This document shows, one piece after another, positions 1-8,516 of a stretch of DNA of 64,000 nt; positions within the stretch are counted from its first letter, which is position 1; the number at the start of each line of letters is the position of its first letter. The stretch lies in contig JBBATU010000001.1 in assembly GCA_040398565.1 (NCBI GenBank), forward strand, positions 1-64,000, in the 5' to 3' direction. The translations under genes were made by a program, and so were the position numbers. The DNA is from Aquisediminimonas sp040398565. GTDB taxonomy: Bacteria > Pseudomonadota > Alphaproteobacteria > Sphingomonadales > Sphingomonadaceae. The notes beneath the pieces were generated by a model. The model was given only the letters and a program-made list of their open reading frames with translations. It ran no database searches and was not told the DNA's origin.

Positions 1-84
1 CGGGGTGGAAAGATTTTTCTTAGCGCTTTCGGCATCCTGTGCGGCATGCGCGAAGACCCGTGCGGGTATTTTTCTGTCTGTCAT
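1..84 (-). CDS. N-terminal fragment of an unrecognised protein (runs off the window)
   Basis: An ATG at 84 opens a frame that stays open for 28 codons to the left edge (begins MTDRKIPARVF). It lies 26 nt downstream of the extensin-like gene on the same strand, so the two may be co-transcribed. The visible part is charged, rich in Ala and Lys, and has no signal peptide. No family can be named from so short a piece. Confidence 0.5.
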   Translation of the reverse strand, partial: MTDRKIPARVFAHAAQDAESAKKNLSTP

Positions 85-110
85 TTGGCCTAATCTAGGA
101 GGGTGCGGGC

Positions 111-767
111 TCAGCGGCAATAGGGGCCACGGCCCAGATCAAAGTGGAAATGATCCCGATGGGCCGAATTATAATCGGGCGTGAGAACGGTTTGGAAGCG
201 TTTGCAGGCTGATTTGCGCAACTCTCGGAGGAATTGCGCGTCCTTATTGCCCGCTGTCCAGCCTGCCACAACCGTGATGCGCCGGCCATTGGCCAGAACA
301 AAGCCGCCCACATCAATGGCATTGGCATAGGCATGTTCGGACATGTTGGTGGAGGCAACGCCGCGGACCTGCCGACAGGCATAGCTGCCCATGGTTTCAA
401 CGCGGACCACGGGCATGCCATAAAAATCCCGCGCGGCCTCTTGCAATGGCCCGCGCACCCAGGCGGCAAAGCTGCGGGCAAGCGGACATTGGGCAGCGCG
501 CAAATTTGTGATGCTCGCCCCGGCGCTGGTCAGCAGAACAGAGTTGATTGCCGAACACCCATTTTGTCCCCGATAATCGGGCAGAACTTTATATTTGGCA
601 CCCAGGCGATTCAGATCCGATGTGCATTGTCGGATCAAAGCGCTGCTGGGCACGGGCGGCGTATGGCGGGGGGCATTATGTCGATCAAGGGGCCGAGGAA
701 TACATCCCGCAAGCAGCAGCGCCAGCAGCAGGAGGGCGGGCACAAAAAAGGGGCCATGACGACGCAT
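111..767 (-). CDS. extensin-like family lipoprotein (D-Ala-D-Ala carboxypeptidase-like fold)
   Basis: The 218-aa product begins with a lipoprotein signal: a hydrophobic stretch ending in LLAGC, with the lipidated Cys at about residue 22. It should therefore be membrane anchored in the cell envelope. The rest matches the extensin-like C-terminal domain (PF06904), related to M15/VanY-type zinc peptidases. The likely metal ligands are visible as HAYANAID (about residues 145-152) and HRDHFHFD near the C-terminus. Known family members are presumed to act on peptidoglycan, but the substrate is not established and is only inferred here. The start codon sits inside a perfect 12-bp hairpin that also looks like the terminator of the upstream aldehyde dehydrogenase gene (see 744-776), so expression of this gene may depend on read-through. 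The visible SD (AAAGGGG) is inside that stem. Confidence 0.85.
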   Translation of the reverse strand: MRRHGPFFVPALLLLALLLAGCIPRPLDRHNAPRHTPPVPSSALIRQCTSDLNRLGAKYKVLPDYRGQNGCSAINSVLLTSAGASITNLRAAQCPLARSFAAWVRGPLQEAARDFYGMPVVRVETMGSYACRQVRGVASTNMSEHAYANAIDVGGFVLANGRRITVVAGWTAGNKDAQFLRELRKSACKRFQTVLTPDYNSAHRDHFHFDLGRGPYCR

Positions 768-776
768 GGCCCCTTT
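744..776 (-). terminator. intrinsic terminator overlapping the extensin-like start codon
   Basis: Perfect 12-bp inverted repeat: 747-758 (AAAGGGGCCATG) and 765-776 (CATGGCCCCTTT), with a 6-nt loop. On the minus strand it is followed by six T (744-749, of which three are shared with the stem). It lies 36 nt past the aldehyde dehydrogenase stop, as expected for that gene's terminator. It also contains the ATG (767-765) and SD of the next gene. Confidence 0.7.
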
Positions 777-811
777 ATTGCGCGGTTTTTCTCAGAAAAA
801 CCAGTAAGCGT

Positions 812-2236
812 TTAGGCAGGTAGGCCGCTGATCGATTTGACTTCCATAAAGTCCTTCAAACCAAAGAGGCCGCCTTCGCGCCCATTGCCCGATTGCTTAT
901 AGCCGCCAAAGGGCGTGCCGGGGGTTGGGCCCCATGCGTTGATGGCAACCATGCCCGCCCGAAGCTTGGGCGCAACGCTGGCCGCCTTGGCGGGATCGCC
1001 AGAGATCACCGCCGACAGGCCATATTCGGTGTCATTGGCAATTTCGATCGCCTCATCCAAATCGGCATAGGTCATCACAGCGGCGACCGGACCGAAGATT
1101 TCTTCGCGGGCAATCCGCATGTCAGGCGTCACGCCGGAAAACACCGTCGGTTTTACATAATAGCCGCGATTGACGTTGGCGGGCAGGCCCGTTCCGCCTG
1201 TTTCCAGCGTTGCCCCTTCATCAATGCCGGATTGGATCAGGCCTTGGATCTTTTCATATTGCGTCTTGTTGACGACGGGGCCGATATGCCCGCCTTCCTG
1301 CAAGGGGTCCCCCACCGGAACACTGGCCATCAAATTCTTGATGACGCTGACGGCTTCGGCTTCCTGATCTTTATGGACCAGAATGCGCGCGGGCGAGATG
1401 CAGCTCTGGCCCGAATTGATGAACACGCCGGAGACGGTGGCGGGCAGCACAGCGGGAAGGTCAGAACCCGGCAGGACGATATTGGGCGACTTGCCGCCCA
1501 ATTCCTGATGCACGCGCTTCACGGTGTCGGCAGCGGCCTTCGCCACCAAAATGCCCGCACGGGTGGAGCCGGTGAAGCTGACCATATCAATGCCGGGGTG
1601 CGACGAAATGGCTTGGCCAACCGTCGGACCATCGCCCTGCACCAGATTGAACACGCCTGCTGGCACGCCTGCTGCATGCAGGATTTCCGCAAAGATGGCC
1701 GCATTGGCTGGGCATTCTTCCGAAGGCTTCAGGATCATCGTGTTGCCCGCCGCAAGGCAGGGCGCGACCTTCAGCGCAATCTGGTTGAGCGGCCAGTTCC
1801 AAGGCGTGATCAGGCCGACAACGCCAATGGGCTCATAGGCAATTTTGGCGCCGCCCATTTGCTCTTCAAAGGCGAAATTCTTGAGCGCCTCAATCGTGCC
1901 CATAAACCCGCCAATACCTGCACCCACCTGTGCGGTGGAGGCAAAGCTGACAGGCGCACCCATTTCCTTGGCCATCGACACGGCCAAGTCCATGGCGCGC
2001 TTCTTATATTCTTCGATGATGCGGCCCATTAGGGCGATCCGCTCTTCCCGGGTCGTCTGGCTGAAGGTCTTGAATGCGGCCTTCGCAGCGGCAACTGCGG
2101 CATCGACATCGGCCTTGCTGCCGAGTGTGATTTCGGTTGTCGGCTCTTCGGTTGACGGCGAAATGACTTGGTGGCGTGTGCCGCCAATGCTGTCGACCCA
2201 TTGGCCATTAATGTAATTTTTCAGATAGCTGTCCAT
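812..2236 (-). CDS. NAD(P)-dependent aldehyde dehydrogenase family protein
   Basis: A 474-aa member of the ALDH superfamily, oxidising an aldehyde to a carboxylate with NAD(P)+. Visible motifs are the cofactor-site PWNWPLNQ region, FTGSTRAG, the general-base Glu in ELGGK (about residue 245) and the nucleophilic Cys in GQSC (about residue 279), then the EEIFGPV motif near the C-terminus. Length is normal. I chose the second of two close ATGs (2236, MDSYLKN) because the SD AAGGAG is 8 nt from it, against 2 nt from the ATG at 2242. A 13-bp palindrome at 2253-2265 just upstream looks like a repressor operator. The substrate cannot be told. The nearby M20 peptidase gene is separated by an opposing terminator, so a shared operon is doubtful. 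Confidence 0.9.
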   Translation of the reverse strand: MDSYLKNYINGQWVDSIGGTRHQVISPSTEEPTTEITLGSKADVDAAVAAAKAAFKTFSQTTREERIALMGRIIEEYKKRAMDLAVSMAKEMGAPVSFASTAQVGAGIGGFMGTIEALKNFAFEEQMGGAKIAYEPIGVVGLITPWNWPLNQIALKVAPCLAAGNTMILKPSEECPANAAIFAEILHAAGVPAGVFNLVQGDGPTVGQAISSHPGIDMVSFTGSTRAGILVAKAAADTVKRVHQELGGKSPNIVLPGSDLPAVLPATVSGVFINSGQSCISPARILVHKDQEAEAVSVIKNLMASVPVGDPLQEGGHIGPVVNKTQYEKIQGLIQSGIDEGATLETGGTGLPANVNRGYYVKPTVFSGVTPDMRIAREEIFGPVAAVMTYADLDEAIEIANDTEYGLSAVISGDPAKAASVAPKLRAGMVAINAWGPTPGTPFGGYKQSGNGREGGLFGLKDFMEVKSISGLPA

Positions 2237-2252
2237 GTACATCTCTCCTTAG

Positions 2253-2265
2253 GACTCACCGAGTC
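2253..2265. promoter_or_regulatory. palindromic operator candidate upstream of the aldehyde dehydrogenase
   Basis: GACTC-ACC-GAGTC is a perfect 5-bp-arm palindrome about 17 nt before the aldehyde dehydrogenase start, next to the SD. It has the size and placement of a TetR-type operator, which is an inference only. A related palindrome lies at 5822-5837. Confidence 0.4.
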
Positions 2266-2280
2266 GTTCGTTTAATCTCT

Positions 2281-2302
2281 CCCCACCGATGTGGGGTTTT
2301 TT
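2281..2302 (+). terminator. intrinsic terminator facing the plus strand
   Basis: CCCCAC-CGAT-GTGGGG followed directly by six T on the plus strand. Both flanking genes (aldehyde dehydrogenase and M20 peptidase) are on the minus strand, so this terminator would act on antisense transcription, or serve only as a leader hairpin on the minus strand. Confidence 0.55.
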
Positions 2303-2311
2303 ACGTTAACG

Positions 2312-3646
2312 TCAATCGGCAATGCGGCGCTTTTCGCGCGCAAGACGGGAAATTAGGATGGCGGCCCGCTTGGCCTGCGTCTTGATGCTCAGCAGATCGA
2401 CCGTTTCGCCCGGCGCATGATCCCCGCGGCTATAGGTGCCAAGCCCGGCCAGCGAATCCACATCGGCGGCCACGAAGGAGATATCGCCTGCGCCGCGCTT
2501 CAGTGGATCGAGCACTGGCATGTTGAGCAAGCCGAGATCGGCATTCACGGCGTTTAGCCGATCCAGCACAGCCTTATTCCCCGCCGTTGGGGCCATGGGC
2601 GGATAGCCCTCATCAAAGGCGATGGTCGCCGATGTGAGGGGTGCGTGATCTTTGACAATCGCCGCCATCTTGGCGCGCACACGTGCCGTCTGATCATTGG
2701 ACAGTGTGCGGAAGTCGCCGCGCGCAATAGCAATGCCGGGGATGATATTGGTCTTGCCCTTGGCCGTTGCGCGCACGCCATCGCCATCAAGGGAGGCTTC
2801 CTGCCCGCCGGTGATAATGCCAACATTGAAGGTGAGATTCTGCTCCGGCAATTCGGTGCGGAAGCGGCTGATGATACGGGTCAGTTCAAAGATCGCGCCA
2901 TCGCCTGCACTGGCGCTGAAAATGCCAGAGCTGTGGCCAGATTGGCCAATGGCGGTGACGACCCAGCTGTTGGAGGATCGGCGGGCGATGGAACCCATGT
3001 CGCGGCCCTCATCGCGCACCAGCCCTTCAAAATCGAGCGCAACATCCGCTTGCTTGCCCGCCGCAATCAGGTCTGCGCGAGCCAGCGCAATGGGCTCTCC
3101 GCTGTCTTCCTCATCGCCCGTCATGTGGATGTCGATATTGGCATCTTTCAGCGTGCCGGCCGCCTGCATGGCGCGCAGAGCCGCGACGATGGTCACCAGT
3201 CCGCCCTTATCATCGCCAGCGCCCGGCCCTTCGGCTTCATCCAGGCCCGGACCCGTGCGGCGCACAAATGTCTGGAAGGGGGAGTCGGCTTCAAACACCG
3301 TGTCGAGATGCGCGATCAAAAGGATGCGCTTGCCCGTCTTGCTGCCCGTGCGGGTCGCGATCAGATGGCCGGCGCGCTTGGTGGCGGACATATCCTTCCA
3401 GACGACGCGAAAGCCCAAAGGCTCTAGCTCGGCGCGCATCATCTTGGCGATTGCTTCAACGCCCGCCACATTCATCGACCCGCTATTCTGATTGACCAAC
3501 CGTTCGAGCAGGCTGACCGTGCGTTCATAGTCTGCATCGACTGTTGCCGTCATCCGCGTTTCAGCCGGGCTCAATTGCGCCCAGACAGGGCTGGCAAAAC
3601 CAAGGGCTGCAAACGCCATCAGGCGGCCAAGGGGCATGCGGGTCAT
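2312..3646 (-). CDS. secreted M20 family metallopeptidase (glutamate carboxypeptidase-like)
   Basis: The 444-aa product has an N-terminal signal peptide ending at PVWAQ, then an M20/M25 zinc-peptidase domain. Visible metal-site motifs are LIAHLDTVF (His and Asp), GPGAGDDKGG (bridging Asp) and TGDEEDSG (Glu pair). A dimerisation domain follows (GQSGHSSGIF), and a late His lies in YSRGDHAPGE. This matches the carboxypeptidase G2/CPDG2 group, which removes C-terminal Glu from peptides or folates. The exact substrate is unknown. Start choice: several ATGs are possible from 3661; the one at 3646 has GGAG at a 6-nt spacing and leads straight into the signal peptide. A small hairpin (3667-3684) lies just upstream. 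Confidence 0.88.
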   Translation of the reverse strand: MTRMPLGRLMAFAALGFASPVWAQLSPAETRMTATVDADYERTVSLLERLVNQNSGSMNVAGVEAIAKMMRAELEPLGFRVVWKDMSATKRAGHLIATRTGSKTGKRILLIAHLDTVFEADSPFQTFVRRTGPGLDEAEGPGAGDDKGGLVTIVAALRAMQAAGTLKDANIDIHMTGDEEDSGEPIALARADLIAAGKQADVALDFEGLVRDEGRDMGSIARRSSNSWVVTAIGQSGHSSGIFSASAGDGAIFELTRIISRFRTELPEQNLTFNVGIITGGQEASLDGDGVRATAKGKTNIIPGIAIARGDFRTLSNDQTARVRAKMAAIVKDHAPLTSATIAFDEGYPPMAPTAGNKAVLDRLNAVNADLGLLNMPVLDPLKRGAGDISFVAADVDSLAGLGTYSRGDHAPGETVDLLSIKTQAKRAAILISRLAREKRRIAD

Positions 3647-3713
3647 CAACATCTCCATCACGAGTTGGGCCTAGTTTTAGGCCCGCCCGCAGCTAAGGCA
3701 AGCAAGCGCATAC

Positions 3714-3740
3714 AAAAACGCCCGAGGTTTCCCCCGGGCG
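3714..3740 (-). terminator. glnA terminator
   Basis: On the minus strand a CGCCCG/CGGGCG stem, extended by two inner GC pairs across one mismatch (3719-3740), is followed by TTTTT (3714-3718). It sits 34 nt after the glnA stop. Confidence 0.75.
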
Positions 3741-3773
3741 CTTCTGTTGTCCGCATGGCGGAGATGTTCTCAA

Positions 3774-5183
3774 TTAAGAGCTGTAATACATATCAAATTC
3801 AACCGGCGACGGCGTCATTTCCCAACGGGCGACGTCGGCCATCTTGATATCGATATAGGCATCAATCTGATCCTTGGTGAACACGTCGCCCTTCAGCAGG
3901 AAGGCGTGATCCGCTTCCAGCGATTCCAAGGCTTCGCGCAGTGAGCCGCAGACGGTTGGCACCTGGGCCAGTTCTTCCGGCGGAAGATCATAGAGGTTCT
4001 TGTCCATGGCATCGCCCGGGTGGATCTTGTTCTGAATGCCGTCCAGACCCGCCATCAGCAAAGCTGCATAAGCGAGATAGGGGTTGGCCATCGCATCGGG
4101 GAAGCGGACTTCCACGCGCTTTGCCTTGGCGCCCGTGCCATATGGAATACGGCAAGAAGCCGAGCGGTTGCGTGCCGAATAAGCGAGCAAAACCGGTGCT
4201 TCATAGCCCGGGACGAGACGCTTATAGCTGTTCGTCGTCGGGTTGGTGAAGGCGTTCACGGCCTTGGCATGCTTGATGATGCCGCCGATGAAATAAAGGC
4301 AGGTGTCCGACAGACCCGCATAACCATTGCCAGCGAAGAGCGGATTGCCCTTTTCCCAGATCGACAAGTGGGTGTGCATGCCCGACCCGTTATCTTCCTT
4401 GATCGGCTTCGGCATGAAGGTTGCCGATTTGCCATAGGATTGGGCGACCATGTGCACGACGTACTTGTAAATCTGCATGCGGTCGGCGGTCTGCGTCAGC
4501 GTGCCGAAGGTCAGGCCAAGCTCATGCTGGGCTGCGGCCACTTCATGGTGATGCTTGTCGCAGGGCAGGCCCATTTCGAGCATGGTCGAAACCATTTCGC
4601 CGCGAATATCCTGTGCTGAATCGACCGGAGCAACGGGGAAATAGCCACCCTTTGCGCGCGGACGGTGGCCCAGATTGCCTGTTTCATAATGGGTGCCGGT
4701 GTTGGTCGGCAGCTCAATATCATCCAGCTTGTAAGAGCTGGTGTTATAGCCATTTTCAAACTTCACATCGTCAAACATGAAGAATTCGGCTTCCGGACCG
4801 ACATAGACGGTGTCGCCAATGCCTGTGGTCTTCAGATAGGATTCAGCGCGCTTCGCGGTGGAGCGCGGGTCGCGGGCGTAGAGTTCGCCAGTCGATGGCT
4901 CCACAATATCGCAGAAGATGATCATCATTGGCGTGGCTGAGAAGGGATCGACATAAACGGCGTCCAGATCCGGCTTCAGGATCATGTCGGATTCGTTAAT
5001 GGCTTTCCAACCTTCAATCGACGATCCGTCAAACATCAGACCATCGGTCAGCTCATCTTCGCCCATAACGCCTGCGCACATGGTGAGGTGCTGCCACTTG
5101 CCCTTGGGGTCTGTGAAGCGGAGATCGACCCACTCGATTTCCTGTTCTTTGATCTGCTTAAGAATATCTGCCGGAGTGGCCAT
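3774..5183 (-). CDS. glnA: glutamine synthetase type I
   Basis: The 469-aa GSI subunit makes glutamine from glutamate, ammonia and ATP in the cytoplasm as a dodecamer. Visible signatures are DGSSIEGW, the catalytic-site PEAEFFMFD, NGSGMHTHLS and the ATP-site region around RSASCRIPY. The adenylylation Tyr is in NLYDLP, near residue 400. The start at 5183 (MATPADIL) is preceded by AGGAAGG at good spacing; the upstream in-frame ATG at 5204 is not. It lies just downstream of glnB on the same strand, the usual alphaproteobacterial glnB-glnA order. Activity is expected to be controlled by PII and GlnE adenylylation, which is known for the family and not seen directly here. Confidence 0.97.
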   Translation of the reverse strand: MATPADILKQIKEQEIEWVDLRFTDPKGKWQHLTMCAGVMGEDELTDGLMFDGSSIEGWKAINESDMILKPDLDAVYVDPFSATPMMIIFCDIVEPSTGELYARDPRSTAKRAESYLKTTGIGDTVYVGPEAEFFMFDDVKFENGYNTSSYKLDDIELPTNTGTHYETGNLGHRPRAKGGYFPVAPVDSAQDIRGEMVSTMLEMGLPCDKHHHEVAAAQHELGLTFGTLTQTADRMQIYKYVVHMVAQSYGKSATFMPKPIKEDNGSGMHTHLSIWEKGNPLFAGNGYAGLSDTCLYFIGGIIKHAKAVNAFTNPTTNSYKRLVPGYEAPVLLAYSARNRSASCRIPYGTGAKAKRVEVRFPDAMANPYLAYAALLMAGLDGIQNKIHPGDAMDKNLYDLPPEELAQVPTVCGSLREALESLEADHAFLLKGDVFTKDQIDAYIDIKMADVARWEMTPSPVEFDMYYSS

Positions 5184-5268
5184 GTTATCACTACCTTCCT
5201 TCATTGGACTTTGGGGTGGTTTTTACCGCGCGCCGAAACCCCGTTCGGCGGTGGAAATTCAAAATGCG

Positions 5269-5607
5269 TTAAATGGCGTCGCTGTCCTTTTCGCCGGTGC
5301 GAATCCGCAACGCACTCTCGACGGGGATGACGAAGATTTTGCCATCGCCAATGCGGCCGGTCTGGGCGGCGGCGGCAATCGCTTCGACCACGCGGGGGGC
5401 GAGCGCATCGTCCACGACGACCTCCAGCTTCACCTTGGGCAGAAAGTCGACGACATATTCGGCACCACGATAGAGTTCGGTATGGCCCTTTTGACGTCCA
5501 AAGCCCTTGGCTTCGGTGACGGTGATGCCCGAGACGCCGACTTCATGAAGGGCTTCCTTCACGTCATCCAGCTTGAACGGTTTAATGATCGCTTCAATCT
5601 TTTTCAT
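5269..5607 (-). CDS. glnB: nitrogen regulatory protein PII
   Basis: The 112-aa PII trimer subunit senses 2-oxoglutarate, ATP/ADP and (through uridylylation) glutamine. The T-loop is clear, with the uridylylated Tyr in HTELYRGAEY (Tyr51). The B-loop (TGRIGDGKIF) and C-terminal RIRTGE are intact. The start at 5607 (MKKIEAII) is the family's usual one; the ATG four codons upstream is less likely. It sits 85 nt upstream of glnA, which is its known regulatory partner through GlnE and NtrB. Confidence 0.97.
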   Translation of the reverse strand: MKKIEAIIKPFKLDDVKEALHEVGVSGITVTEAKGFGRQKGHTELYRGAEYVVDFLPKVKLEVVVDDALAPRVVEAIAAAAQTGRIGDGKIFVIPVESALRIRTGEKDSDAI

Positions 5608-5821
5608 GGTGCGGGGCAACCCTTTGCGGTTTCGCTTCAGCCTTCAATAATCGTGCCAACTAAGGGCGCGCAAGCGAACGCTCAATTTAGGCAAGTTGCT
5701 GTCTGGAATCTGGGCAGGGCGCGGGTCATATGCCCATTTATTAGGCAGCAACCGCCTGAAAACTAATCAATTGCCCTTGGGATTGGCGTGCGTCCCTGTC
5801 GAGTCTGCCCGTGCGTCTGCG

Positions 5822-5837
5822 CGACTCGGCCGAGTCG
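5822..5837. repeat. 16-bp perfect palindrome after map
   Basis: CGACTCGGCCGAGTCG reads the same on both strands and begins 2 nt beyond the map stop. There is no T-run, so it is not a classic terminator. On the minus strand it shares AACGACTCGG with the aldehyde dehydrogenase operator candidate at 2253-2265. Confidence 0.5.
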
Positions 5838-5838
5838 T

Positions 5839-6669
5839 TCAGGCGGGGCTATGTGGCAGGTCGAGGCCCGAGAGGCTTTTTGTGAAGATTTCGCAGCCCG
5901 TGTCGGTGATGCCAATCGTATGTTCAAACTGCGCCGACAAGGTGCGGTCCCGCGTCACCGCGGTCCAGCCATCTTCCAGAACTTTGCAATCGGGCCTGCC
6001 GATATTGACCATGGGCTCAATGGTGAAGAACATGCCGGGCTTCAGCTCTGGCCCCGTGCCGGGGCGGCCGACATGGACAACTTCGGGTGCATCGTGAAAT
6101 AGGCGGCCAATGCCATGGCCGCAAAAATCGCGGACCACGCCAAAACGCTGTTTTTCCGAATGCACCTGAATGGCATGGGCTACATCGCCCAGATGGTTGC
6201 CGGGTTTCGCCTGTGCAATGCCCAGCATCATCGCCTCAAAGGTCGTTTCGACCAGCCGACGCGCCTTGATATTCACCTCTCCGACCAAATAGGTGCGGTT
6301 GGTATCGCCATGCCAGCCATCGAGCAGCGGGGTGACATCGACATTGACGATATCCCCCTCTTTCAGGGCCTTTGGCCCGGGAATGCCATGGCAAATGACA
6401 TGGTTTACCGAGGTGCAGCAGCTGTGCGTATAGCCCCGATAATTGAGCGTTGCGGGAACAGCGCCACTATCAAAGGTCATGGTCCGAACCAGATCGTCAA
6501 TGGCCTGCGTCGTCACGCCCGGCTGAATAAAGGGCACAAGCGCGTCGAGAATTTGGGCGGCGAGGCGGCCTGCCTTGCGCATCCCGTCAAAGGCGTCGGG
6601 GCCATGCAGGCGGATGACGCCGGAACGCAGGGGAACGGTGTCGTCGGTGACAAGCTGATATTGAGTCAT
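5839..6669 (-). CDS. map: type I methionine aminopeptidase
   Basis: The 276-aa enzyme removes the initiator Met from new proteins in the cytosol. The M24 pita-bread fold and its metal ligands are visible: Asp in VDVTPLLDGWHGDTNR (two Asp), His in CGHGIGRLFHDAP, and Glu in FTIEPMV and FEHTIGIT. The substrate-pocket CHGIP is also present. The start at 6669 (MTQYQLVTDD) is chosen because the frame further upstream overlaps pabB antisense and has no family homology. It is divergent from pabB-pabC, with about 100 nt between them. Confidence 0.95.
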   Translation of the reverse strand: MTQYQLVTDDTVPLRSGVIRLHGPDAFDGMRKAGRLAAQILDALVPFIQPGVTTQAIDDLVRTMTFDSGAVPATLNYRGYTHSCCTSVNHVICHGIPGPKALKEGDIVNVDVTPLLDGWHGDTNRTYLVGEVNIKARRLVETTFEAMMLGIAQAKPGNHLGDVAHAIQVHSEKQRFGVVRDFCGHGIGRLFHDAPEVVHVGRPGTGPELKPGMFFTIEPMVNIGRPDCKVLEDGWTAVTRDRTLSAQFEHTIGITDTGCEIFTKSLSGLDLPHSPA

Positions 6670-6767
6670 TGCGATGATATAGGCGAGATGCGCGAGGGCC
6701 GCAAATCGGTGCCATAGCGAATGGGACCAGTCTGGCCTTTCCGCTCCAGCCCTGTCAAAGGCGGCGC

Positions 6768-8516
6768 ATGGCAGCGCCCGTCCCTTCCGGCCCTTTTGTG
6801 CTTTTGGATGATGCTCGTGCGGGCGGTGCGCCTGCGCGTCTTTATTGCGACCCGCTGGAGATTGCGGAGACGCGGGATCCGGCAGAGGTGGCGGATCTGG
6901 TGACGCGGATTGGCGCGGGCGGAAATTGGGCCGGTTTTTTGAGTTATGAGGCGGGTCTTGCGCTGGAGGATCGTCTTGCGCCGCGCGGCCGCGCACCCAA
7001 TGTGCCACTGGTCTGGTTTGCGCGCTTTGCGGGTTATCACGAAATTCCAGTAGAGCAGGTGGCGGACTGGCTGCCCGATGCGGCAGGCGGCTGGGCGGAT
7101 GCCCCGCGTCCGCGCCTTGGCCGGGCCGATTATGCGAAGGCGCATGACCATGTGCAGGCGCTGATCACGGCGGGCGATATTTATCAGGCCAATTTGACGA
7201 TCCGGACCGATGTGCGCACGGCGGGCCATCCGCTCGCCATTTATGCGGGGCTGCGGGGTCGTGCGCAGGCCGGCTTTGGCGGCGTGGTCTGGACGGGGGA
7301 GGATTGGCTCTTGTCGCTCTCGCCCGAACTCTTCTTCGCCTTGAAGGAGGGACGCATCACGACCAAGCCGATGAAGGGCACCGCCGAACGTGCGGGCAAC
7401 CCAGCCGAGGATGCCCGGCGCATCGCCCATCTGCATCATGATGCCAAGCAACGGGCCGAAAATCTGATGATTGTGGATCTGCTCCGCAATGATGTGTCGC
7501 GCGTCGCCCAAGCAGGGTCGGTCGCCGTGCCGGATTTATTCCATGTCGAAAGCTATCCGACCGTCCACCAGATGATTTCAACCGTGACGGCGCGGCTGGA
7601 CCCGGGCAAGACGGTGGCGCATCTTCTGCGGGCCATTTACCCCTGCGGGTCGATTACGGGCGCGCCCAAGATTCGGGCGATGGAAGTTATTGGCGATGTC
7701 GAGCCAGAGCCGCGCGGTATCTACACGGGCAGCATCGGCCGCATTGATGCCAATGGCGACGCGGCATTTAATGTCGCGATCCGCACATTGCATTTGCCCA
7801 AGGGTGCGACAGTCGCAACGCTCGGTCTGGGCGGCGGCATTGTGGCGGACAGCCAAGTGGATGAGGAATGGGCCGAGTGTCTGGCCAAGGGGCGCTTTGT
7901 GGCGGACCCGCGCTGCTTTGATTTGATTGAAACAATGCTGTTTGACCCTGAACAGGGGATGCCGCTGCTCAACCGCCATTTGGGACGGATGCAGGCGAGC
8001 GCCGATGCGCTGGGCTTTACGCTGGATCGGCATGATGCGCGAAACCTGCTTCAGGCCGCGACGTTCCGATTGGACGCGCCGAAGCGGATCCGGCTGTTGC
8101 TGTCGCGGCAAGGTAAGATGGCGGTTGAAGCCAGAGATTTGCCTGTGCGGGCGGCAGGTCCGGCCTTGGTCCGGCTCGCGGCCCTGCCCGTTGACGCTGA
8201 TGATTTCCGCCTGCGCCATAAGACAACGGACCGGGCCTTTTATGATGAGGCGCGTTTGAGCGCGGGATGTTTTGAAGTGGTCTTTGTCGATCCCGATGGA
8301 TTTCTGACCGAAGGCAGCTTCACCAATGTTTTTGTTGAACGCGGCGGGCGCCTGCTGACACCACCACTCAGCCGGGGGCTTTTGCCCGGCGTGTTGCGCG
8401 CAGAGTTGATCGACAGCGGCCGGGCGGTGGAGGCGGATCTGACCGCAGCGGATTTGGCAGGTGGATTCTTTATCGGCAATGCGTTGCGCGGTTTGTTGCC
8501 CGCAACTCTTGCCTGA
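6768..8516 (+). CDS. pabB: fused aminodeoxychorismate synthase component I / aminodeoxychorismate lyase
   Basis: The 582-aa protein joins two folate-pathway enzymes. The N-terminal part (about 1-375) is PabB: chorismate plus ammonia to 4-amino-4-deoxychorismate. It contains TKPMKGTAER, where the Lys of the P-x-KGT motif marks PabB rather than TrpE, plus GSITGAPKIRAME and a YTGSIG active-site segment. The C-terminal part (about 385-582) is PabC-like class IV PLP lyase, which releases pyruvate to give p-aminobenzoate. Its PLP Lys is in RHKTTDRAFYDE and a LTEGSFTNVF motif follows. This fusion is known in alphaproteobacteria. The glutamine amidotransferase PabA is not in the window. Confidence 0.93.
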   Translation: MAAPVPSGPFVLLDDARAGGAPARLYCDPLEIAETRDPAEVADLVTRIGAGGNWAGFLSYEAGLALEDRLAPRGRAPNVPLVWFARFAGYHEIPVEQVADWLPDAAGGWADAPRPRLGRADYAKAHDHVQALITAGDIYQANLTIRTDVRTAGHPLAIYAGLRGRAQAGFGGVVWTGEDWLLSLSPELFFALKEGRITTKPMKGTAERAGNPAEDARRIAHLHHDAKQRAENLMIVDLLRNDVSRVAQAGSVAVPDLFHVESYPTVHQMISTVTARLDPGKTVAHLLRAIYPCGSITGAPKIRAMEVIGDVEPEPRGIYTGSIGRIDANGDAAFNVAIRTLHLPKGATVATLGLGGGIVADSQVDEEWAECLAKGRFVADPRCFDLIETMLFDPEQGMPLLNRHLGRMQASADALGFTLDRHDARNLLQAATFRLDAPKRIRLLLSRQGKMAVEARDLPVRAAGPALVRLAALPVDADDFRLRHKTTDRAFYDEARLSAGCFEVVFVDPDGFLTEGSFTNVFVERGGRLLTPPLSRGLLPGVLRAELIDSGRAVEADLTAADLAGGFFIGNALRGLLPATLA

